DNA of 64,000 bases from Liquorilactobacillus capillatus DSM 19910. Lineage in GTDB: Bacteria; Bacillota; Bacilli; Lactobacillales; Lactobacillaceae. Under the pieces are notes generated by a model, which was not told the origin of the DNA, searched no databases, and was given only the letters and a program-made list of their open reading frames with translations. A program made the position numbers and the translations under genes. Of this stretch, positions 26,756 through 35,551 are shown in pieces. The first letter of the stretch is position 1, and each line of letters opens with the position of its first letter. The DNA is taken from the NCBI RefSeq assembly GCF_001434915.1, contig NZ_AZEF01000025.1:1-64000 (forward strand), read 5' to 3'.

Positions 26756-27112
26756 CTACTCTGCTTCTGGGTAATAATCTTTCCCTAGCTGTTTTCTTAC
26801 TTTATTTTTAGTCAAATCAACATCTTTTACTTTATCTCTCAAATCGGCAGGTGTTTCCAAATACTTTTCCCAAACATCTTCCATCGCCTCACTAAGACGT
26901 TTAAAATCGGCTTTATCAGAAGACAAATCTTCATCTGTGAAGATAAAACTAGGGATCGTTCGCGGTTGAATCTTTCCATTATAAAGAAGCTGAACTTTCT
27001 GACAAGTATAACCCTGCTCACCACCGATCCCGACTTTATATGCAGCGTTTAATTCAGGATCACGATGGCTCGCCGGTACATACTTAAAAAAATAAGGGTT
27101 AAAAAGTCTCAT
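26756..27112 (-). CDS. Hypothetical protein, unrecognised
   Basis: A 118-residue soluble, charged protein beginning MRLFNPYFFKYVPASHRDPE. It has a possible beta region in the first half and a helical, Lys/Asp-rich second half (KRLSEAMEDVWEKYLETPA). No signal or membrane segment. GGAGG lies 7 bases before the ATG. It is convergent with the MFS gene and has its own promoter region of about 230 bp, in which no clear feature was found. I know no family for it. Confidence 0.6.
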   Translation of the reverse strand: MRLFNPYFFKYVPASHRDPELNAAYKVGIGGEQGYTCQKVQLLYNGKIQPRTIPSFIFTDEDLSSDKADFKRLSEAMEDVWEKYLETPADLRDKVKDVDLTKNKVRKQLGKDYYPEAE

Positions 27113-27352
27113 AGTTGTACCTCCTTCGCTGTCTAAGTTAAGTATAAAGGTTTCACAAATGAGATGCCACTAATCTGGATTTTAGTGTAATAAAATAGAT
27201 AATCACACCTTCTAGTAAAAGAGTTATTAATATTCCCAAAATTAAACAGTAATAATTACCATTTGATATAGAATAAGTGATAGAATAAATTGAGTTTAGC
27301 AATTTTTATAATTGCGTTATTCTAATTTAGACTAGATCTAAGGATGGTATTT

Positions 27353-28501
27353 ATGACTAAGAAGATTCCAATTACAGTTATTTCAGGTTACCTAGGTGCT
27401 GGAAAAACCACACTCATTCTGCATCTTTTAAAATGCAAGATGGATAAGCGTGTAGGGATTATCGTTAACGATTTAGCCGCTATTAACGTTGATCACAAGA
27501 CGATCGTCAATAGCCCCTACTTTTCAGAAGCTGACCGGATAATCCCTATATCTGATGGGACCATCAGTACTTCACACCGGCAAAAACTAGTCGATGCTTT
27601 ATATGACTTAGCGACTTCTGATGAAATTGATTTAATTTTAGTTGAATCCTCAGGTGTAGTTCAACCAGATGTCGTCGCGGCCAGCATTGTTAAGGGCAAA
27701 ACATCGACCACGCAGGAATTGAAAAGTGTCTGTTATTTAGACACTAACGTTACTATTGTTGATGGCTTTAGGATCTTGCAGCAATTTTTACCTGGTCAAG
27801 GAGAGTACAATCAGGATTTTGTCGCAAGCAACCAGCTGATCGTTAACCAAATTGAGTTTTGCGACGTCCTTCTTTTTAACAAAATTGATCTCCTAACACT
27901 TGAACAAAAGAATTATTTGCAAGAGATCGTTCGGCAAATGCAACCAACCGCACAGTTTTATGAAACAAAATTCTCACAGATCGCCGTTAACAAGGTTCTT
28001 CAGACACACCTCTTTAATGCAAAGAAGTCTTTAGATGAGCTCAATCTATCAGATCCACTGCGCTTATTAAATCATGCTCATGAGACCCAGTTTAAAATCA
28101 ATTCTTTCGTTTATCGACGCCGGTGCCCCTTTCATCCTCAGCGCTTTAATTCCTGGCTTGATCACTGGCCGCCAGAGATTACACGGTGCAAGGGAGTTAT
28201 GTGGCTCAAGACGCAACCAGCAAGAGTCTTTACTATCTCACAGTCAGGACGAGCGATGGACATCATCCCTTCAGGTTACTGGATCGCAACATTACAGGAA
28301 TGGGAAATCAAAAAAATGTTTACTGTACGTAAAAACTTAGCTGCCATTTGGGATAAAGAATTTGGTGATCGAATGATTGAATTAGTCTTTATCGGACAAA
28401 ACATGAATAAAGATCAAATTATGCATGATCTAGATACCTGTTTGTATCAATCAAATGAACCGATCGATGATGTTAACGATCCCTTTAAGTTAAAACATTA
28501 G
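27353..28501 (+). CDS. CobW/COG0523-family GTPase lacking CxCC
   Basis: A 382-residue G3E GTPase. Walker A is GYLGAGKTT, then ESSGVVQP, and the guanine motif NKID at about residue 180; a CobW C-terminal domain follows (VYRRRCPFHPQRF). In COG0523 metal chaperones a GCxCC motif follows the first conserved Asn-Asp; here the site reads SDGTISTSHR, with Thr/Ser in place of all three cysteines. It may therefore not bind zinc in the usual way. AAGGA lies 9 bases before the ATG at 27353, which I prefer to ATG 27344. Confidence 0.85.
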   Translation: MTKKIPITVISGYLGAGKTTLILHLLKCKMDKRVGIIVNDLAAINVDHKTIVNSPYFSEADRIIPISDGTISTSHRQKLVDALYDLATSDEIDLILVESSGVVQPDVVAASIVKGKTSTTQELKSVCYLDTNVTIVDGFRILQQFLPGQGEYNQDFVASNQLIVNQIEFCDVLLFNKIDLLTLEQKNYLQEIVRQMQPTAQFYETKFSQIAVNKVLQTHLFNAKKSLDELNLSDPLRLLNHAHETQFKINSFVYRRRCPFHPQRFNSWLDHWPPEITRCKGVMWLKTQPARVFTISQSGRAMDIIPSGYWIATLQEWEIKKMFTVRKNLAAIWDKEFGDRMIELVFIGQNMNKDQIMHDLDTCLYQSNEPIDDVNDPFKLKH

Positions 28502-28602
28502 TCTAGCGACAAAAGTATTTGCTTGGATACAGTACTTGCTAGCTCAGATATGCTTCTCTAAATCCCCCTGCTAAAATTATTTTATTTATTGATCCAAAAT
28601 CA

Positions 28603-28643
28603 AATTGGGCTAAGTCAAAGATACATTTTGACCTAGCCCAATT
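28603..28643. terminator. Bidirectional terminator, AATAAG-family stem-loop
   Basis: AATTGGGCTAAGTCAAA pairs with TTTTGACCTAGCCCAATT. It sits between the convergent CobW and XRE genes and can end both. Confidence 0.75.
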
Positions 28644-28685
28644 ATTTATTTGCACAAAGATACTATCTATATTAATTTATTTCTT

Positions 28686-29354
28686 TTATCCATTTAGTTT
28701 ATCTTTAGTTGGACGCTCTACTCGATCATTTAAGACTGGCATAAGAAAAATTGCTAACCATAATGAAAATGTTTGAAAAGCTGCTTCTATAATGTATCCA
28801 GCCCAGTAGCCAACAACGAAGCCCTTAACATTACCAACCTGAGAATAAACAATTGGAAAGGCCTTAAGTGCATTCAAACCAAAGGTGACAATCCCAATAA
28901 AGATCAAAATTGCCACCTGCTTCCATGTAATGTGAGTAAGAAAAGTCTTAAGGCTTATCGGCAAATGTACGCACAATGTAATAAAGATTGCAATAAAGGC
29001 TATTTTGATCATCCCAATATAGGGAGGCTCTATAGTCCAGACAAAGGCAGCATAACTCAAAAATAAGAAAATAATATTCAGTAGATAACTGTAGTGAAAG
29101 ATACGGTTGTTTCGTTGATTGGCTTGAAAGCCGTCATTATATTGCTTTAACATAAGCTCATCCTCTCGTAGTAGTTGGTCAAGTGTAATCTGATAAATAT
29201 CACTTATTTTAATTAAGGTTTTAATATCAGGATAACTACGCCCATTTTCCCAACTAGAAATTGTTTTTCTAGAAACAAAAAGTTTTTGTGCAATCTCCTC
29301 CTGCGTAAAATTATTTTGGACACGCAATGATTTCATTTTCAATTTAAACTCCAT
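28686..29354 (-). CDS. XRE regulator with C-terminal membrane domain
   Basis: A 222-residue protein: XRE helix-turn-helix at residues 3-62 (FTQEEIAQKLFVSRKTISSW), a linker, then four to five membrane helices. This makes it a membrane-bound transcription factor. AGGAGG precedes the ATG at 29354, so the longer frame to 29495 is rejected. Similar proteins are common in Lactobacillales and of mostly unknown target. No partner gene is adjacent; the 29355-29619 stretch shows no clear feature. Confidence 0.82.
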   Translation of the reverse strand: MEFKLKMKSLRVQNNFTQEEIAQKLFVSRKTISSWENGRSYPDIKTLIKISDIYQITLDQLLREDELMLKQYNDGFQANQRNNRIFHYSYLLNIIFLFLSYAAFVWTIEPPYIGMIKIAFIAIFITLCVHLPISLKTFLTHITWKQVAILIFIGIVTFGLNALKAFPIVYSQVGNVKGFVVGYWAGYIIEAAFQTFSLWLAIFLMPVLNDRVERPTKDKLNG

Positions 29355-29619
29355 TCGTTCACCTCCTAATAGGAATATGATCCCACAGGCTGTTAAAAAC
29401 AAGCTACAAACCTTAGACATTACTAATTTCACTTGATTTACCGGCCTTTCACACAAGCAAAAAGTAATTGACCCTTTATCAAGCCGCTGTGCCACTACTT
29501 TTAAAAGTCATACTAAACAAATAGGCTCCCAGCAAATAATCTGGGCGCCCCGGTGAAACTTGATTCGTTGATCACTAAAATAACAAGCATCTAAAAAAAA
29601 ACCTGTCTCTACAATAAGC

Positions 29620-30408
29620 TTATTTCTTTGAGCTGTTAAAGAGTCGCTCACTTAGCTCAATCTCTGCTTTTCCAGGTTTACTGTTAAAGAATGTAACTTG
29701 GCCTTGGTGATCCCCCGACCGGAGTATATCCTTATTTTGCAGCTCACGCTGTAGTTCACGTGCTGCCCCTGGGCCACCATCAATAATAAAGGGTTCAGGT
29801 TGTCCTATCACATCTTTAATTGCATCCTCTACAAATGGAAAATGTGTGCATCCCAACACGATCGCATCAGTTTTTCCTTTATACTGGCGTAACAATGTCT
29901 CTAAATATGAATGAACGGCGGCTGAATCTAATTCGCCACGCTCAACAAACTCCACCAACAAAGGTGCTGGTAGCGGAACTAAGGTAGCATCTTTTTTATA
30001 TTTTTCCATTAACGCGGTAAACTTTGCTTCACGCAAGGTCAATGGCGTCGCCATAATCAAAATCTGCGAATTCTTCTTGCGCTCAACTGCTGGTTTAACC
30101 GCTGGCTCTAATCCAATAACCGGTAATTGCGGGTAACGAGCCCTAATATCATCGATTGCTGCACTTGTCGCCGTATTACAAGCAATCACGATCGCCTTGA
30201 CCTGCTTTTTTATAAAGCTCTTAACAATTGTAAAACTTAGTTCTTTCACTTCTTCAGTTGGCCTGGTCCCATAAGGTGCATTCTTAGAATCACCGAAAAA
30301 GATAAAATCTTCCGCCGGCATTAACTGATGCAGATTACGTAAAACACTGATTCCTCCTAAACCAGAGTCAAACACCCCAATCGGAAGATTCTTTTTAGAG
30401 CTCTCCAT
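29620..30408 (-). CDS. murI: Glutamate racemase
   Basis: Makes D-glutamate for peptidoglycan. The 262-residue protein has GVFDSGLGG, the first catalytic cysteine in VIACNTATS, and the second in VLGCTHFPF, all standard. AAGGAAG precedes the ATG at 30408; the upstream in-frame ATG at 30456 lacks a ribosome site. It is downstream of the aminotransferase gene but separated by a terminator, so it likely has some independent expression. Confidence 0.96.
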   Translation of the reverse strand: MESSKKNLPIGVFDSGLGGISVLRNLHQLMPAEDFIFFGDSKNAPYGTRPTEEVKELSFTIVKSFIKKQVKAIVIACNTATSAAIDDIRARYPQLPVIGLEPAVKPAVERKKNSQILIMATPLTLREAKFTALMEKYKKDATLVPLPAPLLVEFVERGELDSAAVHSYLETLLRQYKGKTDAIVLGCTHFPFVEDAIKDVIGQPEPFIIDGGPGAARELQRELQNKDILRSGDHQGQVTFFNSKPGKAEIELSERLFNSSKK

Positions 30409-30459
30409 AATGTCTACTTCCTTTTTAAAATTATAGTCATTCTTAAAGTAAAGCAAGCA

Positions 30460-30492
30460 AAAAGCCCAAGAATTAAATAAGTATTCTTAGGC
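30460..30492 (-). terminator. Terminator between aminotransferase gene and murI
   Basis: Minus strand GCCTAAGAAT, loop, AATTCTTGGGC and TTTTTGC. It lies 80 bases past the aminotransferase stop. Confidence 0.7.
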
Positions 30493-30572
30493 AATTATCG
30501 CAATAGTTTAGGAAAAAATTAATTAAGTCTCAATCATTTATGATTATCACTTAACCCTTAAGTTTTCTCACC

Positions 30573-31739
30573 TTAGGCCTGTGCCGCGACGTATTGCTGA
30601 ATTCGTTTAACTGCTTCCTGTAAGTTCTCCATACTTGCAGCATAACTGATACGGACATATCCCTCACCACCAGCACCAAATGAAATCCCAGGAATCAACG
30701 CGACTTTTGCATCACGTGCAAGGCTGCGAACAAACTCCCATGAATCCTGCGGACATTTAGCTGGAATTTTAGCGAAAATATAAAAAGCTCCATCAGGACG
30801 GACAATCTTAAAGCCTGCCTTCTTAAGCTCCTTGACTAAGAGTTCCCGCCGCTTAAGATATTCTTTTTGCATAGCTACACTATCTTTTTTACCATTTTTC
30901 ATTGCTTCTAACGCCGCATACTGTGCATTTGCAGTCGGTGCCGTTACCATATACTGATGTGACTTGATAACTTGTTCGATAAAATCTTGCGGTCCCATGA
31001 TATAACCAATACGCCAACCTGTCATTGCATGTGATTTTGATAATCCATTAATAATAACCGTATTATCAGGGGCAAATTCTGCTAATGAAGCATGTTTATG
31101 ATTGTACGTTAGTTCCGCGTAAATCTCATCACTAATTGCCCAGATATCCTGCTCCTTAACTACTTCCGCAAGTCCCCGCAATTGTTCACGCGTATACGTA
31201 ATACCAGTTGGATTATTAGGGTAGTTTAAAACAACCGCCTTAACGTGGGCCAAAGGATATTCATCGAAGACTCGTCGTAAACGTTCAGGGGTCAAAATAA
31301 AGTTGTCTTCACTAGTATCAACGGTAATGATCCGCCCTTGATTAAGCAATGTATCAGGAATATAAATCGGGAAGATCGGTGTTGGCACAATAACAACATC
31401 TTCTGGATTCAAGATGGCCTGCAGACTGGCCGCAATTCCTTCTGTAGCCCCAATCGTTGTTACGACTTGTTCTGGTTTATAGTTAAACCCAAATTTCTCA
31501 TTATAATATTCAGCAGCTGCTTTCCTTAACTCCATAATTCCAGCATTAGGAGTATAGTGTGAATGATTATCCTCAATTGCCTTAATAGCTGCTTTTTTAA
31601 TATGATCTGGCGTGTTAAAGTCAGGTTCACCCAAAGTCAGCTTAATGATCCCAGGAATACTGCTAACTTCACTATCAAATTGGCGAATATCTGAAACTGC
31701 GATTTGTTCGACCCTATTATTAAATCTATTTCTTTTCAT
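30573..31739 (-). CDS. Class I aminotransferase (PatA/AraT-like)
   Basis: A 388-residue fold-type I PLP aminotransferase. The PLP lysine is in INGLSKSHAMTGWRIGY, the substrate-carboxylate Arg in YVRISYA, and NYPNNPTG is present. Sequence type fits both N-acetyl-diaminopimelate aminotransferase (PatA) and aromatic aminotransferase annotations, which cannot be separated here. GGAGAG precedes the ATG at 31739; the in-frame ATG at 31775 is less suitable. Confidence 0.88.
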   Translation of the reverse strand: MKRNRFNNRVEQIAVSDIRQFDSEVSSIPGIIKLTLGEPDFNTPDHIKKAAIKAIEDNHSHYTPNAGIMELRKAAAEYYNEKFGFNYKPEQVVTTIGATEGIAASLQAILNPEDVVIVPTPIFPIYIPDTLLNQGRIITVDTSEDNFILTPERLRRVFDEYPLAHVKAVVLNYPNNPTGITYTREQLRGLAEVVKEQDIWAISDEIYAELTYNHKHASLAEFAPDNTVIINGLSKSHAMTGWRIGYIMGPQDFIEQVIKSHQYMVTAPTANAQYAALEAMKNGKKDSVAMQKEYLKRRELLVKELKKAGFKIVRPDGAFYIFAKIPAKCPQDSWEFVRSLARDAKVALIPGISFGAGGEGYVRISYAASMENLQEAVKRIQQYVAAQA

Positions 31740-31901
31740 TTTATATCTCTCCATAAAAATAAAGTTAGAATCCAAGAAAGCTATTTTTTATAATTATAGC
31801 ACGAATCATCTCAAAAGAATGATTTACACCTCGTTTTTAGCAGAGACAATTTCAAAAACACCGTCTTGGAAAGTAAATTATTTTTAATAATTATTGTAAA
31901 A

Positions 31902-31950
31902 TAAACCCCTGCCACATTCTGATTAAGAATCAGCACATGACCGGGGTTTA
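31902..31950 (-). terminator. Terminator after bioY
   Basis: TAAACCCC and GGGGTTTA flank an inner dyad (CTGATTAAGAATCAG), giving a long hairpin 23 bases past the bioY stop. Confidence 0.75.
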
Positions 31951-31973
31951 GTTGAGTAACAATTGTAAAGTAC

Positions 31974-32516
31974 TTAAGCAGCGATATTGAAGCGAGAAAT
32001 CTTTTGCAAGCGACTAGCAATTACTATGATAAAGAAAAGCTTAACTATCGCTGGCAAGATGAAAGGAACTGTACCTGTTAAAAAGGCCGTCTTAACCGAC
32101 ATATGCAAAACCGGCACCATCCACAAGGAACCAATAATAAGATTCAAAGTCGCACCTATGAGATTGGCGACAAACAAGTCAATTGTCTTGCGACCACGAA
32201 ACTTTAGGTAAAGAGATGTTACCAGTGCATAAACAACAAAGGAATAGAGATAACCGGCTGTTGGACTAATTAGGACAGCAGCTCCACCTGAGAAACCTGC
32301 AAAAACTGGCAAACCAACAGCTCCAAGTACTAGGTAGGCCACCACGACCTCAACCGCATAGAGTGGTGAAAGCAATGAGGCAATAAGCCCCAACGCAAAG
32401 GTTTGTAAGGTCAGTGGCACGATTGGCAGTGGAATCGTAATCTGAGAACAGATAATCAATGTTGCCAGTAATAAGCCTGCGAGGGTTAGTTTATGTAATT
32501 TTTCTTTTGTTAGCAT
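31974..32516 (-). CDS. bioY: Biotin transporter substrate-binding protein BioY
   Basis: The S component of an ECF biotin transporter, 180 residues with six helices. It shows ITIPLPIVPLTLQTFA, GAVGLPVFAGFSGG and SPTAGYLYSF, which are BioY signatures. AAAGGAG precedes the ATG at 32516. It uses a shared ECF A/A'/T module encoded elsewhere. A candidate BirA operator over its promoter suggests biotin repression. Confidence 0.93.
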   Translation of the reverse strand: MLTKEKLHKLTLAGLLLATLIICSQITIPLPIVPLTLQTFALGLIASLLSPLYAVEVVVAYLVLGAVGLPVFAGFSGGAAVLISPTAGYLYSFVVYALVTSLYLKFRGRKTIDLFVANLIGATLNLIIGSLWMVPVLHMSVKTAFLTGTVPFILPAIVKLFFIIVIASRLQKISRFNIAA

Positions 32517-32550
32517 CCAAAAAACTCCTTTTATTAAATTCAGTAGCTCA

Positions 32551-32601
32551 ATCATAGCGTATCTCGTCCTAACCGTCAACCGGCATTTTTTATAGGTTAA
32601 C
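32551..32601 (-). promoter_or_regulatory. bioY promoter with candidate BirA operator
   Basis: Minus-strand TTGACG (32574-32579), 17 bases, TATGAT (32551-32556). GTCAACC (32575-32581) and GGTTAAC (32595-32601) form a dyad with a 13-base gap covering the -35 box, like BirA sites in Firmicutes, although spacing in known sites is often slightly longer. Confidence 0.55.
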
Positions 32602-32644
32602 TAAAAAGAAGAGGATTACTGGCTAAAAGGGATTAAAACAAAAA

Positions 32645-32680
32645 AGAACCTAGATCAAAAGTTAACTTTTGATCCAAGTT
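32645..32680. repeat. AATAAG-family stem-loop
   Basis: GAACCTAGATCAAAAGTT pairs with AACTTTTGATCCAAGTTT. It lies between the ASCH gene and bioY. Confidence 0.55.
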
Positions 32681-32795
32681 TCTCACTAGTTCCAGAATAA
32701 ATGTGTTTCATAAGTCAAAACCCTCCGGTTGATTTCAATTTCTCCCGACTTACCGCACACCTTTTTATTGTATCTAAATTGCTTGCTTCATTGTT

Positions 32796-33125
32796 TTAAT
32801 CATAATTTGTTTTTAAAACACGCATCTTGACCGCCAAGACACCATGTTTTTGGGCAACTGTTGCTGGATAAACTTTTTGCAGTTCAGCCAGACTCAGTCC
32901 AATCGCCGTCTCTGAATAAACCTTATAGATATCGGCTAATTTTTTAAATTTTTTGATACTCCAAGCACTTACTAAAATCATATCTTCCTCGTCACTCTTA
33001 CGATGAATAGCAAGTGTATCACCTACACTAAAGTGTTTCATCTCTTCTTCATTCAAAAAGATCTCCACCGTTTTTGTCCCATTTGAAATCTTTTCAAACA
33101 AAACATCATCCAATCGTATATCCAC
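32796..33125 (-). CDS. ASCH/PUA-like domain protein
   Basis: A 109-residue protein with ASCH-like features: DVLFEKISNGTKTVEIFLNE at the start and FSVGDTLAIHR in the core, as in small RNA- or nucleotide-linked ASCH proteins. AGGAGG lies 9 bases before a GTG at 33125, giving MDIRLDD; the ATG at 33149 has no ribosome site. Function unknown. Confidence 0.65.
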   Translation of the reverse strand: MDIRLDDVLFEKISNGTKTVEIFLNEEEMKHFSVGDTLAIHRKSDEEDMILVSAWSIKKFKKLADIYKVYSETAIGLSLAELQKVYPATVAQKHGVLAVKMRVLKTNYD

Positions 33126-33488
33126 AATAATCGACCTCCTGCAAAACATTAGTTAACTAGTTGCTTAGAAACTACTTGACATAAGGCATAATACTTTGGG
33201 TAAAAGTGTCATAAGGTATTTTATAGATAAGGCTCGTTTAAGCTACAGGCTAAAACAAACAATAGTAAAATGTTATTTGAATATCTATCATAATGGCTGG
33301 TCTACAACCAATAATATTAAGTGTTCACCTGCCCATTTACTAAAAATTGGAACACTCCCTATTCCAGATCATCCAAATCATATAAGTAAGATGTTATGCT
33401 TTTCACTAAGATTAAGCAAGTAAAATGACTTTTCTAAGGCAGTATATAGGTGCGAAAATTTGAATATTAAGATTAAACCGACACTTAA

Positions 33489-33545
33489 AATAAAACGAGC
33501 AGATTATATCAAAAATTAATTTGATTTAATCCCCTCGCTTATTTT
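33489..33545 (-). terminator. Stem-loop terminator after deoR-type gene
   Basis: AAAATAAAACGAGCAGATT and AATCCCCTCGCTTATTTT form an imperfect long stem of the AATAAG family. It lies beyond the stop of the minus-strand DeoR gene. The rest of the 33126-33616 gap has only an unsupported 75-codon frame. Confidence 0.6.
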
Positions 33546-33616
33546 AAATAAATATAGTTCGCTAGCTCTTTTCTTACTAAATTATTGCACATAATATCTT
33601 AGTTTAAGAGTCAACC

Positions 33617-34396
33617 TTAGAGCACACTCTGTTCTATTGTATCCGCACCAGCAATTTTAATTTCTGTTTCTGCGGGAAAAATACTGCGTTCTTTTGCACT
33701 CAAAACCTTATCCGTAATAAACAGTGAAATCTTATCTGGTGAACAAATGCTATAGTAAGAAGTATTGACAAACTTCTTATGTTCCGCTACCAAGATTACT
33801 TTCCGTGCACGTTTAACCGCGGTCCCGACAACTTCTGCATCCCCCTGATTTAGTAAATAGATACCATTCTCATCAATACCAGAGGCCGCAATAAAAGCCG
33901 TATCGAATGCAACCTTATTTAGCTCCTCAACTGCCGAACTTGAATAAAAGAAACGATTTTGATGATCAAGCGTCCCACTTAGCGTCTTAACCGTAACTTT
34001 GCTTTTTTCAGCTAATGCCATACAATTATCCAATGAATGCGTAAAAATAGTCATCGGTAAATTAAGGTTCTGACATGTTTTTAATAGAATTGTTGAAGCA
34101 TCCACAAAATAAACATGGTGTGCTTGAAAGTAATTAACCGCTGTCAGGGCAATTTGTGTCTTTTGACGTGTAAAATGAGCTAAACGGCTCTGAAAATTAG
34201 GTACCTTGTTACCAAAGTCCAGTGGGAGAATCCCACCATGTGTCCGTTTTACTTCACCACGTTTATCTAAGAGAACAATATCTCTTCTAGCTGTATCTTG
34301 TGAAACACCAAACTCTGACATAATATCCTTGGTTGTTAATTCCTGACGTTCTTCTAATAGTTGTTTGATCAACCCAACTCTTTTTTCTTGGCTCAT
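33617..34396 (-). CDS. DeoR-family regulator
   Basis: 259 residues: DeoR winged helix (residues 3-58, LTTKDIMSEFGVSQDTARRDI) with the THGG motif after it, then a sugar-phosphate isomerase-like effector domain with FVDASTILLKTC and AASGID. Such regulators respond to phosphorylated sugars. No sugar genes lie next to it, so its target is unknown. Confidence 0.9.
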   Translation of the reverse strand: MSQEKRVGLIKQLLEERQELTTKDIMSEFGVSQDTARRDIVLLDKRGEVKRTHGGILPLDFGNKVPNFQSRLAHFTRQKTQIALTAVNYFQAHHVYFVDASTILLKTCQNLNLPMTIFTHSLDNCMALAEKSKVTVKTLSGTLDHQNRFFYSSSAVEELNKVAFDTAFIAASGIDENGIYLLNQGDAEVVGTAVKRARKVILVAEHKKFVNTSYYSICSPDKISLFITDKVLSAKERSIFPAETEIKIAGADTIEQSVL

Positions 34397-34509
34397 AAAT
34401 CAACCTCAAATCCCTAAATATTCAAATCAATCCAGTTTTAATTATACTTGTTTTTCTAAATGATTCCAAGCAACACAAGTTTTCAGCTACTTTAATGTAA
34501 GAGAAAACA

Positions 34510-34562
34510 CAAAAACCTGGTTTAAAAAACTGGACTTAATCCGTTCTTCAAACCAGGTTTGA
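34510..34562 (-). terminator. Terminator after ppaC
   Basis: AAAACCTGGTTT and AAACCAGGTTTT form a stem around a 26-base loop, with a T run on the minus strand. Confidence 0.8.
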
Positions 34563-34594
34563 TTTTCACTGAGCCTTATTGACCTCAGCTAAAC

Positions 34595-35515
34595 TTAAAA
34601 TGCTTTTTCTAAAGGCGGTACAACTTGTTTTTTACGTGAGACCACGCCTGGTAAATCTGCCTTGTTATCAACCAGTTTAACGTTGAAGGCTTTCGCAACT
34701 GTTTCTTGCGGTTCACCAACTACTAGCAAACGTGTATCACTGTTCATAATATTAGTTACCATCAATAAGAACAGATCGTAGCCATTTTCTTTATTTTGCT
34801 TTTCAATCGCTGTCCGTAAAGCGGCTTCGCGAGCAAATACTTCATTTAAGTCAACTGTGTTAACCTGATCGATCCGGACTTTTTTACCGCCCATTTCAAA
34901 GGACTTAGCATCAGCTGTAATTAATTCCTCTTCAGTCTTGCTACCTAAATTAGTTCCTGCCTTAAGCATGTCTAAGCCATATGTCTCATAGTCAACACCC
35001 GCAATCTTAGCCAGCTCCTTAACAGCTTGTTCATCCTGTGCAGTTGTCGTAGGTGACTTGAAGAGTAACGTATCAGAGATAATTGCTGACAACATCAATC
35101 CTGCCAACTTAGCAGGTACAGTAACCTCATTTTGTTTAAACAACTTGTAGATAACGGTACTACAGCAACCCAATGGTTCAGCATGATAGAACAAAGGTGC
35201 GGCAGTCTCAAAGTTAGCAATTCGATGATGATCAACAACATGTGTTACTTGAACTTCAGCAATATCATCCACACTTTGTTGTGCCTCATTGTGGTCTACC
35301 AGCATAACAGCTGCAACTTCATTTTTAGCTGTCTTAATAATACGTGGTGCCGGTTCCTTAAAGTAATCAAGTACAAATTTTGTTTCTTCATTAGGTGTTC
35401 CCAAAGCGACAGCTTCAGTATCTGCCCCTAATTGATTTTGTAGATATGAAAATGCTTTTGCAGCAACAATCGCATCTGTATCAGGGTTTTTATGTCCAAA
35501 AACTAATTCTTTCAT
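34595..35515 (-). CDS. ppaC: Manganese-dependent inorganic pyrophosphatase
   Basis: A DHH-family enzyme of 306 residues that hydrolyses pyrophosphate. Metal ligands are in [19 protein letters not shown] and [10 protein letters not shown]; the C-terminal [10 protein letters not shown] motif is the substrate-binding lid. GGAGAA lies before the ATG at 35515; ATG 35530 is poorer. A LysR gene lies 36 bp upstream on the same strand and may share the transcript. Confidence 0.96.
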   Translation of the reverse strand: MKELVFGHKNPDTDAIVAAKAFSYLQNQLGADTEAVALGTPNEETKFVLDYFKEPAPRIIKTAKNEVAAVMLVDHNEAQQSVDDIAEVQVTHVVDHHRIANFETAAPLFYHAEPLGCCSTVIYKLFKQNEVTVPAKLAGLMLSAIISDTLLFKSPTTTAQDEQAVKELAKIAGVDYETYGLDMLKAGTNLGSKTEEELITADAKSFEMGGKKVRIDQVNTVDLNEVFAREAALRTAIEKQNKENGYDLFLLMVTNIMNSDTRLLVVGEPQETVAKAFNVKLVDNKADLPGVVSRKKQVVPPLEKAF

Positions 35516-35551
35516 TAAACTATTCTCCATTCTTTTTAGTACTACCTTGAT

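Noticed and set aside
33196-33423. 75-codon plus-strand frame (MGKSVIRYFIDK...)
   Set aside because: No good ribosome site and composition unlike a protein gene. A weak likeness to a transposase end was too poor to report.
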